A DNA stretch of 64,000 bases from Pseudomonas knackmussii B13 (GCF_000689415.1 NZ_HG322950.1:2177501-2241500); one strand, 5' to 3'. Shown: positions 27,846 through 36,535, numbered from the stretch's first letter. Program-made: numbers and translations. Notes: a model not told the origin generated them from the letters alone.

Positions 27846-28378
27846 CAGCTGTCGGCGACCTGGATGTCCAGGCTCAGCGGCACGTGGTGGGCGAGGGCGC
27901 CGGATACCGGTGACAACGCCTGCCCTTGCTCGACCAACTGCCGCAGGCGTTCGCTGGATACGCCTGGTGCCGCGATGCGCACCTGCAGCCTGGCCGCCAG
28001 CGGTCCGGCGCTGGGTGGTTGGCCGCTGTCGCCGGCGAGGCCCAGCAGGCCATTGAGGTCGGACTGGCTGTGCGCCTCGACTTCCAGGCGATCCAGTTCG
28101 ATGCCCGCGCTGGCGGCGAGCATGGCGATGCGCGTGGTGACGCAGCCGGCGAGGGCGGCGCGCAGCAGCCAGCCGGGGCTGACCTGGGTGCCGGAGCCAC
28201 CCAGCTCGGCGGGCAGGTCGGTATGCAGTTCGGTGCCGTTGGCGTGCCGCGTGCTGACCCGGCCCGCGCCTTGCCAGCGGGCCATCGCCGGTTCGTCATG
28301 CACCCGGCCATAGGCGGGGCGCCTTTCCAGGACCGTCTGCAAGCGCTGCAGGGCTGTCGCGAGCTGTTCCGATTCCAT
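27845..28378 (-). CDS. OsmC-family protein
   Basis: 177 residues of OsmC/Ohr type (GGSGTQVSPGWLLRAALAGCVTTRIAMLA includes the conserved Cys in a central helix). The family contains thiol peroxidases and proteins of unknown role. Only one clearly conserved Cys is visible, so peroxidase activity is uncertain. It is the first gene of a two-gene operon with the AraC regulator and is divergent from the DUF4242 gene. Confidence 0.83.
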   Translation of the reverse strand: MESEQLATALQRLQTVLERRPAYGRVHDEPAMARWQGAGRVSTRHANGTELHTDLPAELGGSGTQVSPGWLLRAALAGCVTTRIAMLAASAGIELDRLEVEAHSQSDLNGLLGLAGDSGQPPSAGPLAARLQVRIAAPGVSSERLRQLVEQGQALSPVSGALAHHVPLSLDIQVADS

Positions 28379-28566
28379 GCTGCACCTCCCGTGCGGCGGG
28401 CGTTGCGTCGATTCTGAGCGCCTTTTCCCGGGACCGGGCGAGCGCCGGACGATCGGATAGGCAAGGCCGACGCTGGAGCAGGACGCCTTCGGAGGAAGCG
28501 GCGCAGCATCGATCCTGGCGAAGGTGCAGTGCGGCCTTCGCCGTTCCCACTCCCATGGAGGTTGTC

Positions 28567-28839
28567 ATGCCGAAGTTTGTTATCGAGCGCGAGATTCCCG
28601 GCGCCGGAGCCCTTTCCGAGCGTGATCTCAAGGCCATCGCGCAAAAATCCTGCCGTGTGTTGAACCAGCTGGGTCCCCAGGTGCAGTGGCTGCACAGCCA
28701 CGTCACCGGTGATCGCATCTACTGCCTGTACATAGCTCCCGACGAGGCTGCGGTGCTGGAGCACGCCCGCCAGGGCGGCTTCCCGGCCAACCGGGTGTCG
28801 CAGGTGCTATCGACCATAGATCCGACCACCGCCGAATGA
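28567..28839 (+). CDS. DUF4242 small protein
   Basis: 90 residues from the ATG at 28567, with ATGGAGG upstream. It shows the DUF4242 pattern (MPKFVIEREIPGAG, VQWLHSHVTGDRIYCLYIAP), a ferredoxin-like fold of which one member binds nickel. No function is known for this one. The methyltransferase gene follows 58 bases later on the same strand, and the OsmC/AraC pair is divergent. Confidence 0.8.
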   Translation: MPKFVIEREIPGAGALSERDLKAIAQKSCRVLNQLGPQVQWLHSHVTGDRIYCLYIAPDEAAVLEHARQGGFPANRVSQVLSTIDPTTAE

Positions 28840-28897
28840 ACGGCAGGCGCGCTCCGCCGCCGGCGGGGCGTGTCCTTCACCCTGGAGGAATCAACGG

Positions 28898-29710
28898 ATG
28901 AACTCAGTTGTGGATTTCAACGCGCTCAAGCAGCGCCAGATGAATGCCTGGGCCAGCGGCGACTACGCCGTGATCGGCACGACTTTGCAGATTGTCGGCG
29001 AGCAGTTGGCCGAAGCCTGCGACCTGCGCTGCGACGAGCGTGTGCTCGATGTCGCCGCCGGCAACGGCAACGCCACACTGGCGGCCGCTCGACGCGGGTG
29101 CCAGGTGGTTTCTAGCGACTACGTGCCGGCCTTGCTCGAGCGCGGGGCCGAGCGGGCACAGGCAGAACGCCTGGCGGTGGAGTTCCGCCCCGCCGATGCC
29201 GAAGCCTTGCCCTTCGACACCGCGAGCTTCGACGCAGTGCTCTCGACCTTCGGCGTGATGTTCACCCCCGACCAGCCGCGCGCCGCCGCCGAACTGGCGC
29301 GCGTTTGCCGGCCCGGCGGGCGCATCGGTATGGCCAACTGGACGCCGCAGGGCTTCATCGGCCAGCTGTTCCGCCTGCTCGGCCAGTACCTGCCGCCTGC
29401 GCCGGGCGTGCAGCCGCCGTCGGCCTGGGGCGTGGAGGGGCACCTGCACGAGCTGTTCGGTTCGGCGCTGGGCGACCTGCGTGCCACGCGGCGCTACTTC
29501 AACTTCCGCTACCGCTCGCCGGCGCACTTCATCGAGGTCTTCCGCACCTGGTACGGGCCGTTGCACAAGGCCTTCGCCAACCTGCCGGAAGAGGAGGGCG
29601 CGCGCCTGGAAGCCGACCTCACGCGGCTGCTGGAGAGCAGCAATCGCGCAGGTCCAACGTCGCTGGTGGTGCCCAGCGAGTACCTGGAGGTGGTGATTAC
29701 CCGCAGCTAG
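28898..29710 (+). CDS. class I SAM-dependent methyltransferase
   Basis: 270 residues. Motif I is VLDVAAGNGNATL, followed by the acidic SSDYVPALLERG and FDAVLSTFGVMF regions typical of the UbiE-like small-molecule group. The start follows TGGAGGAA. The substrate is unknown. It may be co-transcribed with the DUF4242 gene and ends at a strong terminator. Confidence 0.87.
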   Translation: MNSVVDFNALKQRQMNAWASGDYAVIGTTLQIVGEQLAEACDLRCDERVLDVAAGNGNATLAAARRGCQVVSSDYVPALLERGAERAQAERLAVEFRPADAEALPFDTASFDAVLSTFGVMFTPDQPRAAAELARVCRPGGRIGMANWTPQGFIGQLFRLLGQYLPPAPGVQPPSAWGVEGHLHELFGSALGDLRATRRYFNFRYRSPAHFIEVFRTWYGPLHKAFANLPEEEGARLEADLTRLLESSNRAGPTSLVVPSEYLEVVITRS

Positions 29711-29730
29711 CCGGGACATGCGCAATGACA

Positions 29731-29757
29731 AAGCCCGCTCCTTGGAGCGGGCTTTTT
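29731..29757 (+). terminator. Rho-independent terminator after the methyltransferase
   Basis: AAGCCCGCTCC-TT-GGAGCGGGCTT followed by TTTC: an 11-base perfect stem with a T-run, 20 bases after the stop and shortly before the end of the convergent SDR gene. Confidence 0.9.
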
Positions 29758-29773
29758 CGTCAGGGCGCTGGTG

Positions 29774-30658
29774 TTACTTGGCTTCGTAGCCTTCGGTGCG
29801 CACCTTGGGCTTGGGCGCGAAGCGCGCGGCCAGGCGCATGCTGGTGGTGACCACTTTCTGGTACCACACCGGCAGCAGGCGCAGCATCAGGTCGATGGCG
29901 TGGGCGTCGGGGCCGATGAGGATGCGCCGGGCGTCGCGCTCAACGCCGCGGATGATCACCTGCGCGGCCTTGTCCGGGGTGGTGCGCAGCAACTGGTCGT
30001 TGAACTGCTGGCGCGCGGCGTTGGCGTTCTGCCCGGTGACCTTGGCGAGGCTGTCGTTCATCCGCGCGGTCTTGGCGATGTTGGTCTTGATCCCGCCCGG
30101 GTGCACGCAGCTGGCCGAGACCCGTCCGCCGTCCATGTCCAGCTCCTGGCGCAGCGACTCGGTGAAGCCGCGCACGGCGAACTTGGTGGCGTTGTAGGCG
30201 CTCATGCCCGGCTGCGAGAACAGCCCGAACACACTGGAGACGTTGACGATGTGCCCCTCGCCGGACGCCTTGATGTGCGGCAGGAAGGCCTTGGTGCCAT
30301 ACACCACGCCCCAGAAGTTGATGTTGGTGATCCACTCGTACTCTTCATAGTCGCTGCCTTCCACGGTGCCGGCGTGGGCGACGCCGGCGTTGTTGAAGAT
30401 CAGGTTGACCTTGCCGTGCTCGGCGGCGGTCTTGTCGGCCCAGGCGTGCACCTGCTCGCGGTCGGCGACGTTGACCACGTCAGTGGAGATGCGCACGCCG
30501 TAGGAGGTCAGCGCCTGCCGCGTTTCTTCAAGGCCGGCGGCGTTGACGTCGGCAAGCGCGAGGTGGCAACCGCGGGACGCCAGTTCGCGGGCCAGGGCGC
30601 GGCCGATGCCGGAACCGGCACCGGTGATGGCGGCGACTTTGTTCTCGAAGGACTTCAT
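29774..30658 (-). CDS. short-chain dehydrogenase/reductase
   Basis: 294 residues. The cofactor motif is TGAGSGIGRA, then NNAG, and the catalytic YNATK. The C-terminal extension (LLPVWYQKVVTTSMRLAARF) is common in SDRs paired with flavin monooxygenases. The start overlaps the monooxygenase stop by four bases, so the two form one operon. It probably interconverts an alcohol and the ketone used by the monooxygenase. Substrate unknown. Confidence 0.87.
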   Translation of the reverse strand: MKSFENKVAAITGAGSGIGRALARELASRGCHLALADVNAAGLEETRQALTSYGVRISTDVVNVADREQVHAWADKTAAEHGKVNLIFNNAGVAHAGTVEGSDYEEYEWITNINFWGVVYGTKAFLPHIKASGEGHIVNVSSVFGLFSQPGMSAYNATKFAVRGFTESLRQELDMDGGRVSASCVHPGGIKTNIAKTARMNDSLAKVTGQNANAARQQFNDQLLRTTPDKAAQVIIRGVERDARRILIGPDAHAIDLMLRLLPVWYQKVVTTSMRLAARFAPKPKVRTEGYEAK

Positions 30659-32196
30659 GCCGGAACCTCCTCGGCGCGGGGTTGCTGAGCAACGGACGCC
30701 GGGAAGGGCCGTGCGTTCAGGTGATAGGCAGCCGGATCGAAGTGCCGGGTGAGCAGGCGGAAGCGCCAGGTGAAGCCCGGCCACAGGGTGCAGTTGCGCC
30801 CGCTCACCGGGTGCAGGTACCAGCTCTTGCAGCCGCCGGTGTTCCACACGGTGTTGCTGAGGTTGCCCTGCACCTTGGCGTTCCAACGCTCCTGCACCTC
30901 GTCCTTGACCTCCAGGCTGAGCAGGTCGCGGCGCTGCATGAGCTTGAGCGCGCCGAGCACGTAGGCGATCTGCGACTCGATCATGTAGACCATCGAGTTG
31001 TGCCCAAGGCCGGTGTTCGGGCCCATGAGGAAGAACAGGTTGGGGAAGCCGCGGGTGACGGTGCCCTTGTAGGCTTCCGGGCCTTGCTTCCAGGTGTCGA
31101 GCAGGTCGACGCCGTTGCGGCCGAATACGGTGCCGCGCGGGATCGGATCGTTGGCGGTGAAGCCGGTGCCGAAGATGATCGCGTCCACTTCGCGCTCTTG
31201 CCCGTCGGCGGTGACGATGCTGTGCTCGCGGATCTCGCGGATGCCATCGGTGATCACCGACGAGTTCGGCGCGGCCAGTGCAGGGTAGTAGTTGGGCGAC
31301 ATCAGGATGCGCTTGCAGCCGATGGTGTAGTCCGGGGTGACCTTGCGACGCAGCTCCGGATCCTTGATCTGCTGGTGGATGTAGCGCACGGCGAGCTTGC
31401 CGATCATCTTCATCGCCCAGGGCGCGAAGGTGAAACCGAGCACGCGGCCTTCGAGCATGCTGTAGAGCGCGCCGCGCCAGAGTTTCTGCACCAGCGGGAA
31501 GTGCTTGAAGCGTGCGCGTTCCTTGTCGCTGATGGCGCGGTCGGGCTTGGGCAGGATCCAGGGCGCGGTGCGCTGGTAGAGGTCCATCTTGGCCACCAGC
31601 GGCTGGATTTCCGGCACGAACTGGATGGCCGAGGCGCCGGTGCCGATCACCGCCACACGCTTGCCCGCGAGGTCGTAGTCGTGGTCCCAGTTCTGCGAGT
31701 GGAAGGCCTTGCCCTGGAAGCTTTCCAGGCCCTTGAGCGGAGGAATCGAGGGGATCGACAGGGCGCCCATGCCGGAGACAACGGCCTGCGCGGTGTAGTG
31801 GTTGCCGGCGGCGTCGTGGATGTGCCAGAGGTTGCGGGCGTCGTCCCACTCCAGGCGCTGCACCTCGGTGTTGAAAAGGGTGCGGTTCTCCAGGCGGTAC
31901 TTCTTCCAGCAGCCCTCCAGGTAAGCGCGGATTTCCGGTTGGCGGGCGAACATGCGCGTCCATTCCGGGTTCGGCTCGAAGGAGAAGGAGTAGACATGGG
32001 ACTGCACGTCGCAGGCGCAGCCCGGGTAGTTGTTGACCCGCCAGGTGCCGCCGACGCCGGCGGCCTTCTCGAACAGCAGGAAGTCGCGCTCGCCCTCCTG
32101 GCTCAGGCGGATGGCCATGCCCAGCCCGGAAAATCCGGTGCCGATGATGGCGACTTTGCAGTGTCTGCTCGCGGCAGTTTGCCCTTGCGTACCCAT
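30655..32196 (-). CDS. flavin-containing (Baeyer-Villiger type) monooxygenase
   Basis: 513 residues. The FAD motif GTGFSG is at residues 19-24, a second nucleotide motif GTGASA is central, and the type I Baeyer-Villiger fingerprint FxGxxxHxxxWD is at residues 160-171. Such enzymes insert oxygen next to a ketone using NADPH and O2. The start ATG follows CAGGAG. It is divergent from a TetR gene, across an inverted repeat likely to be the operator. Substrate unknown. Confidence 0.88.
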   Translation of the reverse strand: MGTQGQTAASRHCKVAIIGTGFSGLGMAIRLSQEGERDFLLFEKAAGVGGTWRVNNYPGCACDVQSHVYSFSFEPNPEWTRMFARQPEIRAYLEGCWKKYRLENRTLFNTEVQRLEWDDARNLWHIHDAAGNHYTAQAVVSGMGALSIPSIPPLKGLESFQGKAFHSQNWDHDYDLAGKRVAVIGTGASAIQFVPEIQPLVAKMDLYQRTAPWILPKPDRAISDKERARFKHFPLVQKLWRGALYSMLEGRVLGFTFAPWAMKMIGKLAVRYIHQQIKDPELRRKVTPDYTIGCKRILMSPNYYPALAAPNSSVITDGIREIREHSIVTADGQEREVDAIIFGTGFTANDPIPRGTVFGRNGVDLLDTWKQGPEAYKGTVTRGFPNLFFLMGPNTGLGHNSMVYMIESQIAYVLGALKLMQRRDLLSLEVKDEVQERWNAKVQGNLSNTVWNTGGCKSWYLHPVSGRNCTLWPGFTWRFRLLTRHFDPAAYHLNARPFPASVAQQPRAEEVPA

Positions 32197-32232
32197 TTGC
32201 CTAGCTCCTGTTATCTGTGCTTGTATGCCGGC

Positions 32233-32275
32233 GTATACAACTGTCTACGTGCTGCCAATGTAGACATCTGTATAC
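32233..32275. promoter_or_regulatory. putative TetR operator between monooxygenase and tetR
   Basis: GTATACAACTGTCTAC (32233-32248) faces GTAGACATCTGTATAC (32260-32275): 14 of 16 positions pair, with an 11-base spacer. It lies 37 bases upstream of the monooxygenase ATG and 43 upstream of the tetR ATG, as expected for shared control. Confidence 0.75.
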
Positions 32276-32318
32276 TTCGGCGGCAACCAATCTTTAGGGT
32301 GGGCGAGGTGGGGCAGGG

Positions 32319-33008
32319 ATGAGTCTGGAACTCGACGAGGTAACACAACGCCAGGACGCACCGGGCAAGCGCCTGCTGATGGAAGCGGCGCTGCACCTGG
32401 CCTCCAGCCGGCGCAGCCTGAGCAGCATCGGTCTGCGCGAGCTGGCGCGCGAGGCGGGGCTGAACCCGAACACCTTCTACCGGCATTTCGCCGATGTGGA
32501 CGACCTGGGCCTGGCGATCATCCGTGACATCGCTACCCAGCTGCGCCAGCCGCTGCGCGCCTTGCGCCGCGAAGCCGCCGAACGCGCCCCGGCTGCCGGA
32601 GCTGCAGCGCATCTGCCCCTGGGGCTGGATTTCGCCCGCGGCCAGCGGGTCTGCCAGGAGACGGTGAGGCTGTTCTTCGACTTCGTCGAACAGAACCCGG
32701 AAGCCTTCGTGATAGGCGTGCGCGAGTTGCACGGCCCGTCGCCGGTGCTGCGCGAGGCGCTGGGCAAGGTGATGGACGACTTCGGCGCCGACATGGCCGA
32801 GGACATCGCGCAATTCCACCTGTTACCCAACGTGCCGGAGGCGGAGGTGGCGCAGCTGTCGCGGGCGATCAGCCGGCAGCTGTTCCAGCAGTCGCTGGAC
32901 TACCTGGAGTTGCCCGAGGGGCGCCGGGAAGAGGTCTGTGCGTTGGCGGAGCGGCAGATTCTGCTGCTGTTCACTGGCGCGTCGGTGCTGCAGGCGTTGG
33001 GGTTGTAA
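32319..33008 (+). CDS. TetR-family transcriptional regulator
   Basis: 229 residues. The N-terminal helix-turn-helix (LRELAREAGLNPNTFYRHFADVDDLG region) is clear; the remainder is helical ligand domain. It is divergent from the monooxygenase-SDR operon with a palindrome between, so it probably represses both. The inducer may be the monooxygenase substrate or a fatty-acyl ligand. Confidence 0.87.
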   Translation: MSLELDEVTQRQDAPGKRLLMEAALHLASSRRSLSSIGLRELAREAGLNPNTFYRHFADVDDLGLAIIRDIATQLRQPLRALRREAAERAPAAGAAAHLPLGLDFARGQRVCQETVRLFFDFVEQNPEAFVIGVRELHGPSPVLREALGKVMDDFGADMAEDIAQFHLLPNVPEAEVAQLSRAISRQLFQQSLDYLELPEGRREEVCALAERQILLLFTGASVLQALGL

Positions 33009-33023
33009 GGCCTGTAACGGTTT

Positions 33024-33326
33024 TTAATGACCCAGTTGCGCCTTCATTAGCAGCGCGTAGCCCAGCAGCATCAGCGGCCAGCCGCAGGTCGGGCCGAACA
33101 GCAGCGCCCACAGCCGGGTGCGTGGATCGAAACCCACGCCGTGCACGAACCCCGCACTGACGCCGAGCATCACCAGCATCAGCGGGCCGTGGCTGTACCC
33201 TCCCTGGGCGTCGAGCATCAGCGCCGGGTGGATCAGCAACACCAGCGCCAGCGGCGCCGCCAGGAGTAGCGACAGCGCGCGGCTCCATGGGCGGCGCAGC
33301 GCGCCGTCAGGCATCAGCGCTGTCAT
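33024..33326 (-). CDS. YbgE-like small membrane protein of the cyd operon
   Basis: 100 residues with three hydrophobic helices (LSLLLAAPLALVLLIHPALM, PLMLVMLGVSAGFVHGVGF, GWPLMLLGYALLM). Position after cydX and the GFxP region match the YbgE group of cyd-operon proteins of unknown role. Start is ATG 33326 (20-base overlap with cydX) or ATG 33314 (8-base overlap). Identity is by context and general form, so moderate. Confidence 0.65.
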   Translation of the reverse strand: MTALMPDGALRRPWSRALSLLLAAPLALVLLIHPALMLDAQGGYSHGPLMLVMLGVSAGFVHGVGFDPRTRLWALLFGPTCGWPLMLLGYALLMKAQLGH

Positions 33327-33423
33327 CGCTGTCCAGGTCCTGGGTGGTTTCCAGCCAGAGTGCGTTGACGATGCCGAAGCTGCAGGCCAGCAAGATGCCG
33401 AGGATCCAGGTGAAGTACCACAT
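33307..33423 (-). CDS. cydX: cytochrome bd small subunit CydX
   Basis: 38 residues, opening MWYFTWILGILLACSF and continuing GIVNALWLE: one transmembrane helix with the conserved Trp/Tyr N terminus and a following Glu, as in CydX/CbdX. It stabilises the haem centres of the CydAB oxidase in E. coli. A GAGGAG site lies 9 bases before the ATG, overlapping the cydB stop. It is 13 bases after cydB. Confidence 0.88.
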   Translation of the reverse strand: MWYFTWILGILLACSFGIVNALWLETTQDLDSDDSADA

Positions 33424-33435
33424 GTGCGTCGCTCC

Positions 33436-34572
33436 TCAGTAGAGTCCGTGGGGGTTGGCGTCGATGTGCTTGCGGCTGAGCCGGCCCCACATCCGCACGT
33501 AGCCCCAAAGCGTGTAGCAGAGAATGATCGGCACGAAGACGCAGGCCACGCCGAACATGATGCCCAGGGTCTTGTGGCTGGACACGGCGTCCCACAGGGT
33601 CAGGCTCGCCGCGAGGTTTTCGCTGGACGGGAAGACGAAGGGGAACAGCGCGAAGCCGGCGGTGCAGATCGTCCCGATGATCGCCAGGGCACTGCCGAGG
33701 AAGGCCAGTCCGCCACGCCGGCCGCTGGCGGCGCCGAGGGCGATCAGGCCACCGAGGATGCCCAGGGCGGGGGCGAGCATCGTCAGCGGCTGCTTGTGGT
33801 AGTTGGCCAGCCAGCCGGCGTTGTCCAGCGCGACCTCCTTGTGCAGCGGGTTGAGCACGGCGTTGCCGTCCACCGCCGAGACCAGGCTGTAGCCGTGCAT
33901 GCCGAAGCTGACCCAGGCGCCGGCGCCGATGAAGGCCACCAGGTAGACCAACGCGCAGAGCCTTGCGGCGCTGGCCGAGCGCTCGGCCAGCTCGCCGTCG
34001 GTGCGCAGCATCAGCCAGGCGCCGCCGTGCAGGCAGAGCATGCTCAGGCTGACCACCCCGGCGAGCAGGGCGAAGGGGTTGAGCAGGGCGAAGAAGGAGC
34101 CGTGGTAGGAGGGCCGCATCATGTCGTCGAGGTTGAATGGCAGGCCCTGGAACAGGTTGCCGAAGGCCACGCCGAACACCAGCGCCGGGACGAAGCCGCC
34201 GACGAACAGTGCCCAGTCCCAGACGTTGCGCCAGCGCGGGTCTTCCAGCTTGCTGCGGTAGTCGAAGCCCACCGGCCGGCAGAACAGCGCGAAGAGCACC
34301 AGCAGCATGGCCCAGTAGAGGCCGGAGAACGCCGTGGCGTAGACCATCGGCCAGGCGGCGAAGAGCGCGCCGCCGGCAGTGATGAACCATACCTGGTTGC
34401 CGTCCCAGTGCGGCGCGATGGTGTTGATCGCCACGCGGCGCTCGTGGTCCTGCTTGGCGACGAAGGGCAGCAGCGCCATGGCGCCCATGTCGAAGCCGTC
34501 GGTGAGGGCGAAGCCGATCAGCAGTACGCCGATCAGCACCCACCAGATGATCTTCAGGGTTTCGTAGTCCAT
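33436..34572 (-). CDS. cydB: cytochrome bd ubiquinol oxidase subunit II
   Basis: 378 residues, the same size as E. coli CydB. The N terminus (MDYETLKIIWWVLIGVLLIG, FALTDGFDMG) and GNQVWFITAGGALFAAWP are canonical for the family, with about eight transmembrane segments. It partners CydA in the membrane. The ATG follows GAGGAG ten bases after the cydA stop. It is of the E. coli bd-I type by length. Confidence 0.94.
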   Translation of the reverse strand: MDYETLKIIWWVLIGVLLIGFALTDGFDMGAMALLPFVAKQDHERRVAINTIAPHWDGNQVWFITAGGALFAAWPMVYATAFSGLYWAMLLVLFALFCRPVGFDYRSKLEDPRWRNVWDWALFVGGFVPALVFGVAFGNLFQGLPFNLDDMMRPSYHGSFFALLNPFALLAGVVSLSMLCLHGGAWLMLRTDGELAERSASAARLCALVYLVAFIGAGAWVSFGMHGYSLVSAVDGNAVLNPLHKEVALDNAGWLANYHKQPLTMLAPALGILGGLIALGAASGRRGGLAFLGSALAIIGTICTAGFALFPFVFPSSENLAASLTLWDAVSSHKTLGIMFGVACVFVPIILCYTLWGYVRMWGRLSRKHIDANPHGLY

Positions 34573-34582
34573 CTCGGGCTCC

Positions 34583-36160
34583 TCAGGCGGTGGCCGGGCG
34601 ATGGGCGCCGGCGTCCTGTTCGAAGTGGTAGCGGCCGGTGTGCAGGCTCGACGGACCGAGGCGCGCGAACTTGATCATCAGGTACATCTCCACCACCAGC
34701 AGCAGGCTGTAGAAGAGCACCAGCGCGGTGATCGAGCCCCAGAGGTCGTGGGTGCTCAGGCTGGAAGCGGACAGGTGCACCGGCAACACCTCGCCGATGG
34801 ACCAGGGCTGGCGGCCATGCTCGGCGACGTACCAGCCGGTCTGCGCAGCGATCCAGGGCAGCGGCAGGCTCAGCAGCGCCCACTTCAGCAGCCAGGGCTT
34901 GCGTTCCTCGTTCTTGCGCGCCGACGCCCAGAAGGCGCAGGCGAACAGGGCGAGCATGAGGAAGCCGCAGGCGACCATGATGCGGAAGCTGAAGAACAGG
35001 GTGAGCACGTCGGGGATGGTGTCGAGGGTGGCCAGGCGGATCTGTTCTTCCGTCGCGTCGGTGACCTTTTCGGTGTACTTCTTCAGCAGCAGGCCGTAGC
35101 CGAGGTCGAGCTTGACCTGGTCGAAGGCGGCGAGGGTCGCCGGCGACTTGTCGCCGCCGCGCAGCTGTTCGAGCAACGCATAGGCCTTCATGCCATTTCG
35201 GATACGTGCCTCGTGCTGCACCAGCAGGTCCTTGATGCCGGTCACTTCCTTGTCGAGCGAGCGGGTGGCGATGATGCCCAGGGCGAAGGGAATCTTGATC
35301 GCGTAGTGGGTGCGCATCTGCTCCTGGTCGGGGATGCCGAACAGGGTGAAACCGGCCGGTGCCGGCTCGGTGTTCCACTCGGCCTCGATGGCGGCGAGCT
35401 TGGTCTTCTGCACGTCACCGATCTCGTAGCCGGATTCGTCGCCGAGGATGATCACCGAGAGGACCGAGGCCATGCCGAAGGCCGAGGCTATGGCGAAGGA
35501 ACGGCGGGCGAAGCCCTGGTCGCGCTTCTTCAGCAGGTACCAGCTGGAGATGGCGAGGACGAAGATCGCCCCAGTGACGTAGCCGGCGGCCACGGTGTGC
35601 ACGAACTTGACCTGGGCCACCGGGTTGAACAGCAGGGCGCCGAAGTCGACCAGCTCCATGCGCATGGTCTGGTAGTTGAACTCCGCGCCCACCGGGTTCT
35701 GCATCCAGCCGTTGGCGATCAGGATCCACAGCGCCGAGAGGTTCGAGCCCAGCGCCACCAGCCAGGTCACGGCCAGGTGCTGGACCTTCGACAGGCGTTC
35801 CCAGCCGAAGAAGAACAGGCCGATGAAGGTGGATTCGAGGAAGAAGGCCATCAGGCCCTCGATGGCCAGCGGCGCGCCGAAGATGTCTCCGACGTAGTGG
35901 GAGTAGTAGGCCCAGTTGGTGCCGAACTGGAACTCCATGGTCAGCCCGGTGGTGACGCCCAGGGCGAAGTTGATGCCGAACAGCTTGCCCCAGAACTGGG
36001 TCATGTCCTTGTAGACCTGCTTGCCGGTCATCACATACACCGACTCCATGATCGCCAGCAGGAACGCCATTCCGAGCGTCAGCGGGACGAACAGGAAGTG
36101 GTACATCGCCGTCATGGCGAACTGCAGGCGTGACAGATCGACTACGGCTTCCGAGATCAT
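34583..36160 (-). CDS. cydA: cytochrome bd ubiquinol oxidase subunit I (long Q-loop)
   Basis: 525 residues from the ATG at 36160 (AAGGAGACT upstream). Haem b595/d ligand His21 is in LSRLQFAMTAMYHFLF; GWMQNPVGAEFN and GRQPWSIGEVLP are family hallmarks. The Q-loop carries the C-terminal insertion (about residues 280-370), as in E. coli CydA and unlike the short cyanide-insensitive CioA of P. aeruginosa. It oxidises ubiquinol and reduces O2 at high affinity. The start overlaps the cydP stop (TGATG). Confidence 0.94.
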   Translation of the reverse strand: MISEAVVDLSRLQFAMTAMYHFLFVPLTLGMAFLLAIMESVYVMTGKQVYKDMTQFWGKLFGINFALGVTTGLTMEFQFGTNWAYYSHYVGDIFGAPLAIEGLMAFFLESTFIGLFFFGWERLSKVQHLAVTWLVALGSNLSALWILIANGWMQNPVGAEFNYQTMRMELVDFGALLFNPVAQVKFVHTVAAGYVTGAIFVLAISSWYLLKKRDQGFARRSFAIASAFGMASVLSVIILGDESGYEIGDVQKTKLAAIEAEWNTEPAPAGFTLFGIPDQEQMRTHYAIKIPFALGIIATRSLDKEVTGIKDLLVQHEARIRNGMKAYALLEQLRGGDKSPATLAAFDQVKLDLGYGLLLKKYTEKVTDATEEQIRLATLDTIPDVLTLFFSFRIMVACGFLMLALFACAFWASARKNEERKPWLLKWALLSLPLPWIAAQTGWYVAEHGRQPWSIGEVLPVHLSASSLSTHDLWGSITALVLFYSLLLVVEMYLMIKFARLGPSSLHTGRYHFEQDAGAHRPATA

Positions 36161-36366
36161 CACGGAGTCTCCTTGGAGGGGGGGGGGAGTGAAGCGGAGT
36201 TGCCCAGCAGGTGCGCGCTGACCTGCCGGTCACCGTCGGCGGGGACGGTGGGGTGATCGAACCAGATGGCCTTGATGGCCAGCAGCAGGGCCAGCTTGAT
36301 CACCAGGATCACGGCGATCTCGCGGGCCAGGGGAATCTTCCAGAACGGCTTGTCTTCGACCGGCAT
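36160..36366 (-). CDS. cydP: putative small cytochrome oxidase subunit CydP
   Basis: 68 residues with one transmembrane helix (IAVILVIKLALLLAIKAIWF) followed by a short periplasmic-looking tail with FDHP. This fits the CydP group found just upstream of cydA. It overlaps the cydA start by one base, so it is the first gene of cydP-A-B-X-ybgE. The ribosome site is weak. I find no Anr box in the 110 bases upstream. Confidence 0.75.
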   Translation of the reverse strand: MPVEDKPFWKIPLAREIAVILVIKLALLLAIKAIWFDHPTVPADGDRQVSAHLLGNSASLPPPSKETP

Positions 36367-36480
36367 CGAGGGGTTCCGTCTGACATTCGTAGGAAAGAGC
36401 CTTCAGGCAATGCTTACATCAGGCTACAAATTTCCCATCCCAGTGTAGTGACTGGATGTCGCAGTGCCATGCCGGAACGG

Positions 36481-36507
36481 CAAAAGCCAGGCGGCGCCTG
36501 GCTTTTG
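36481..36507. terminator. hairpin terminator after the PF10118 gene
   Basis: CAAAAGCCAGGC and GCCTGGCTTTTG form a 12-base perfect stem around GGC, 29 bases after the stop. T-runs of four exist on both strands within the stem arms, so it may act both ways. Confidence 0.65.
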
Positions 36508-36535
36508 CGGGGGGTGGGGCGGATTGCCGCGGGGC

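Noticed and set aside
36367..36480. An Anr box driving the cyd operon
   Set aside because: No TTGAT-N4-ATCAA-like sequence is present; a TTGATC near 36296 lies in cydP coding sequence and lacks the second half-site.
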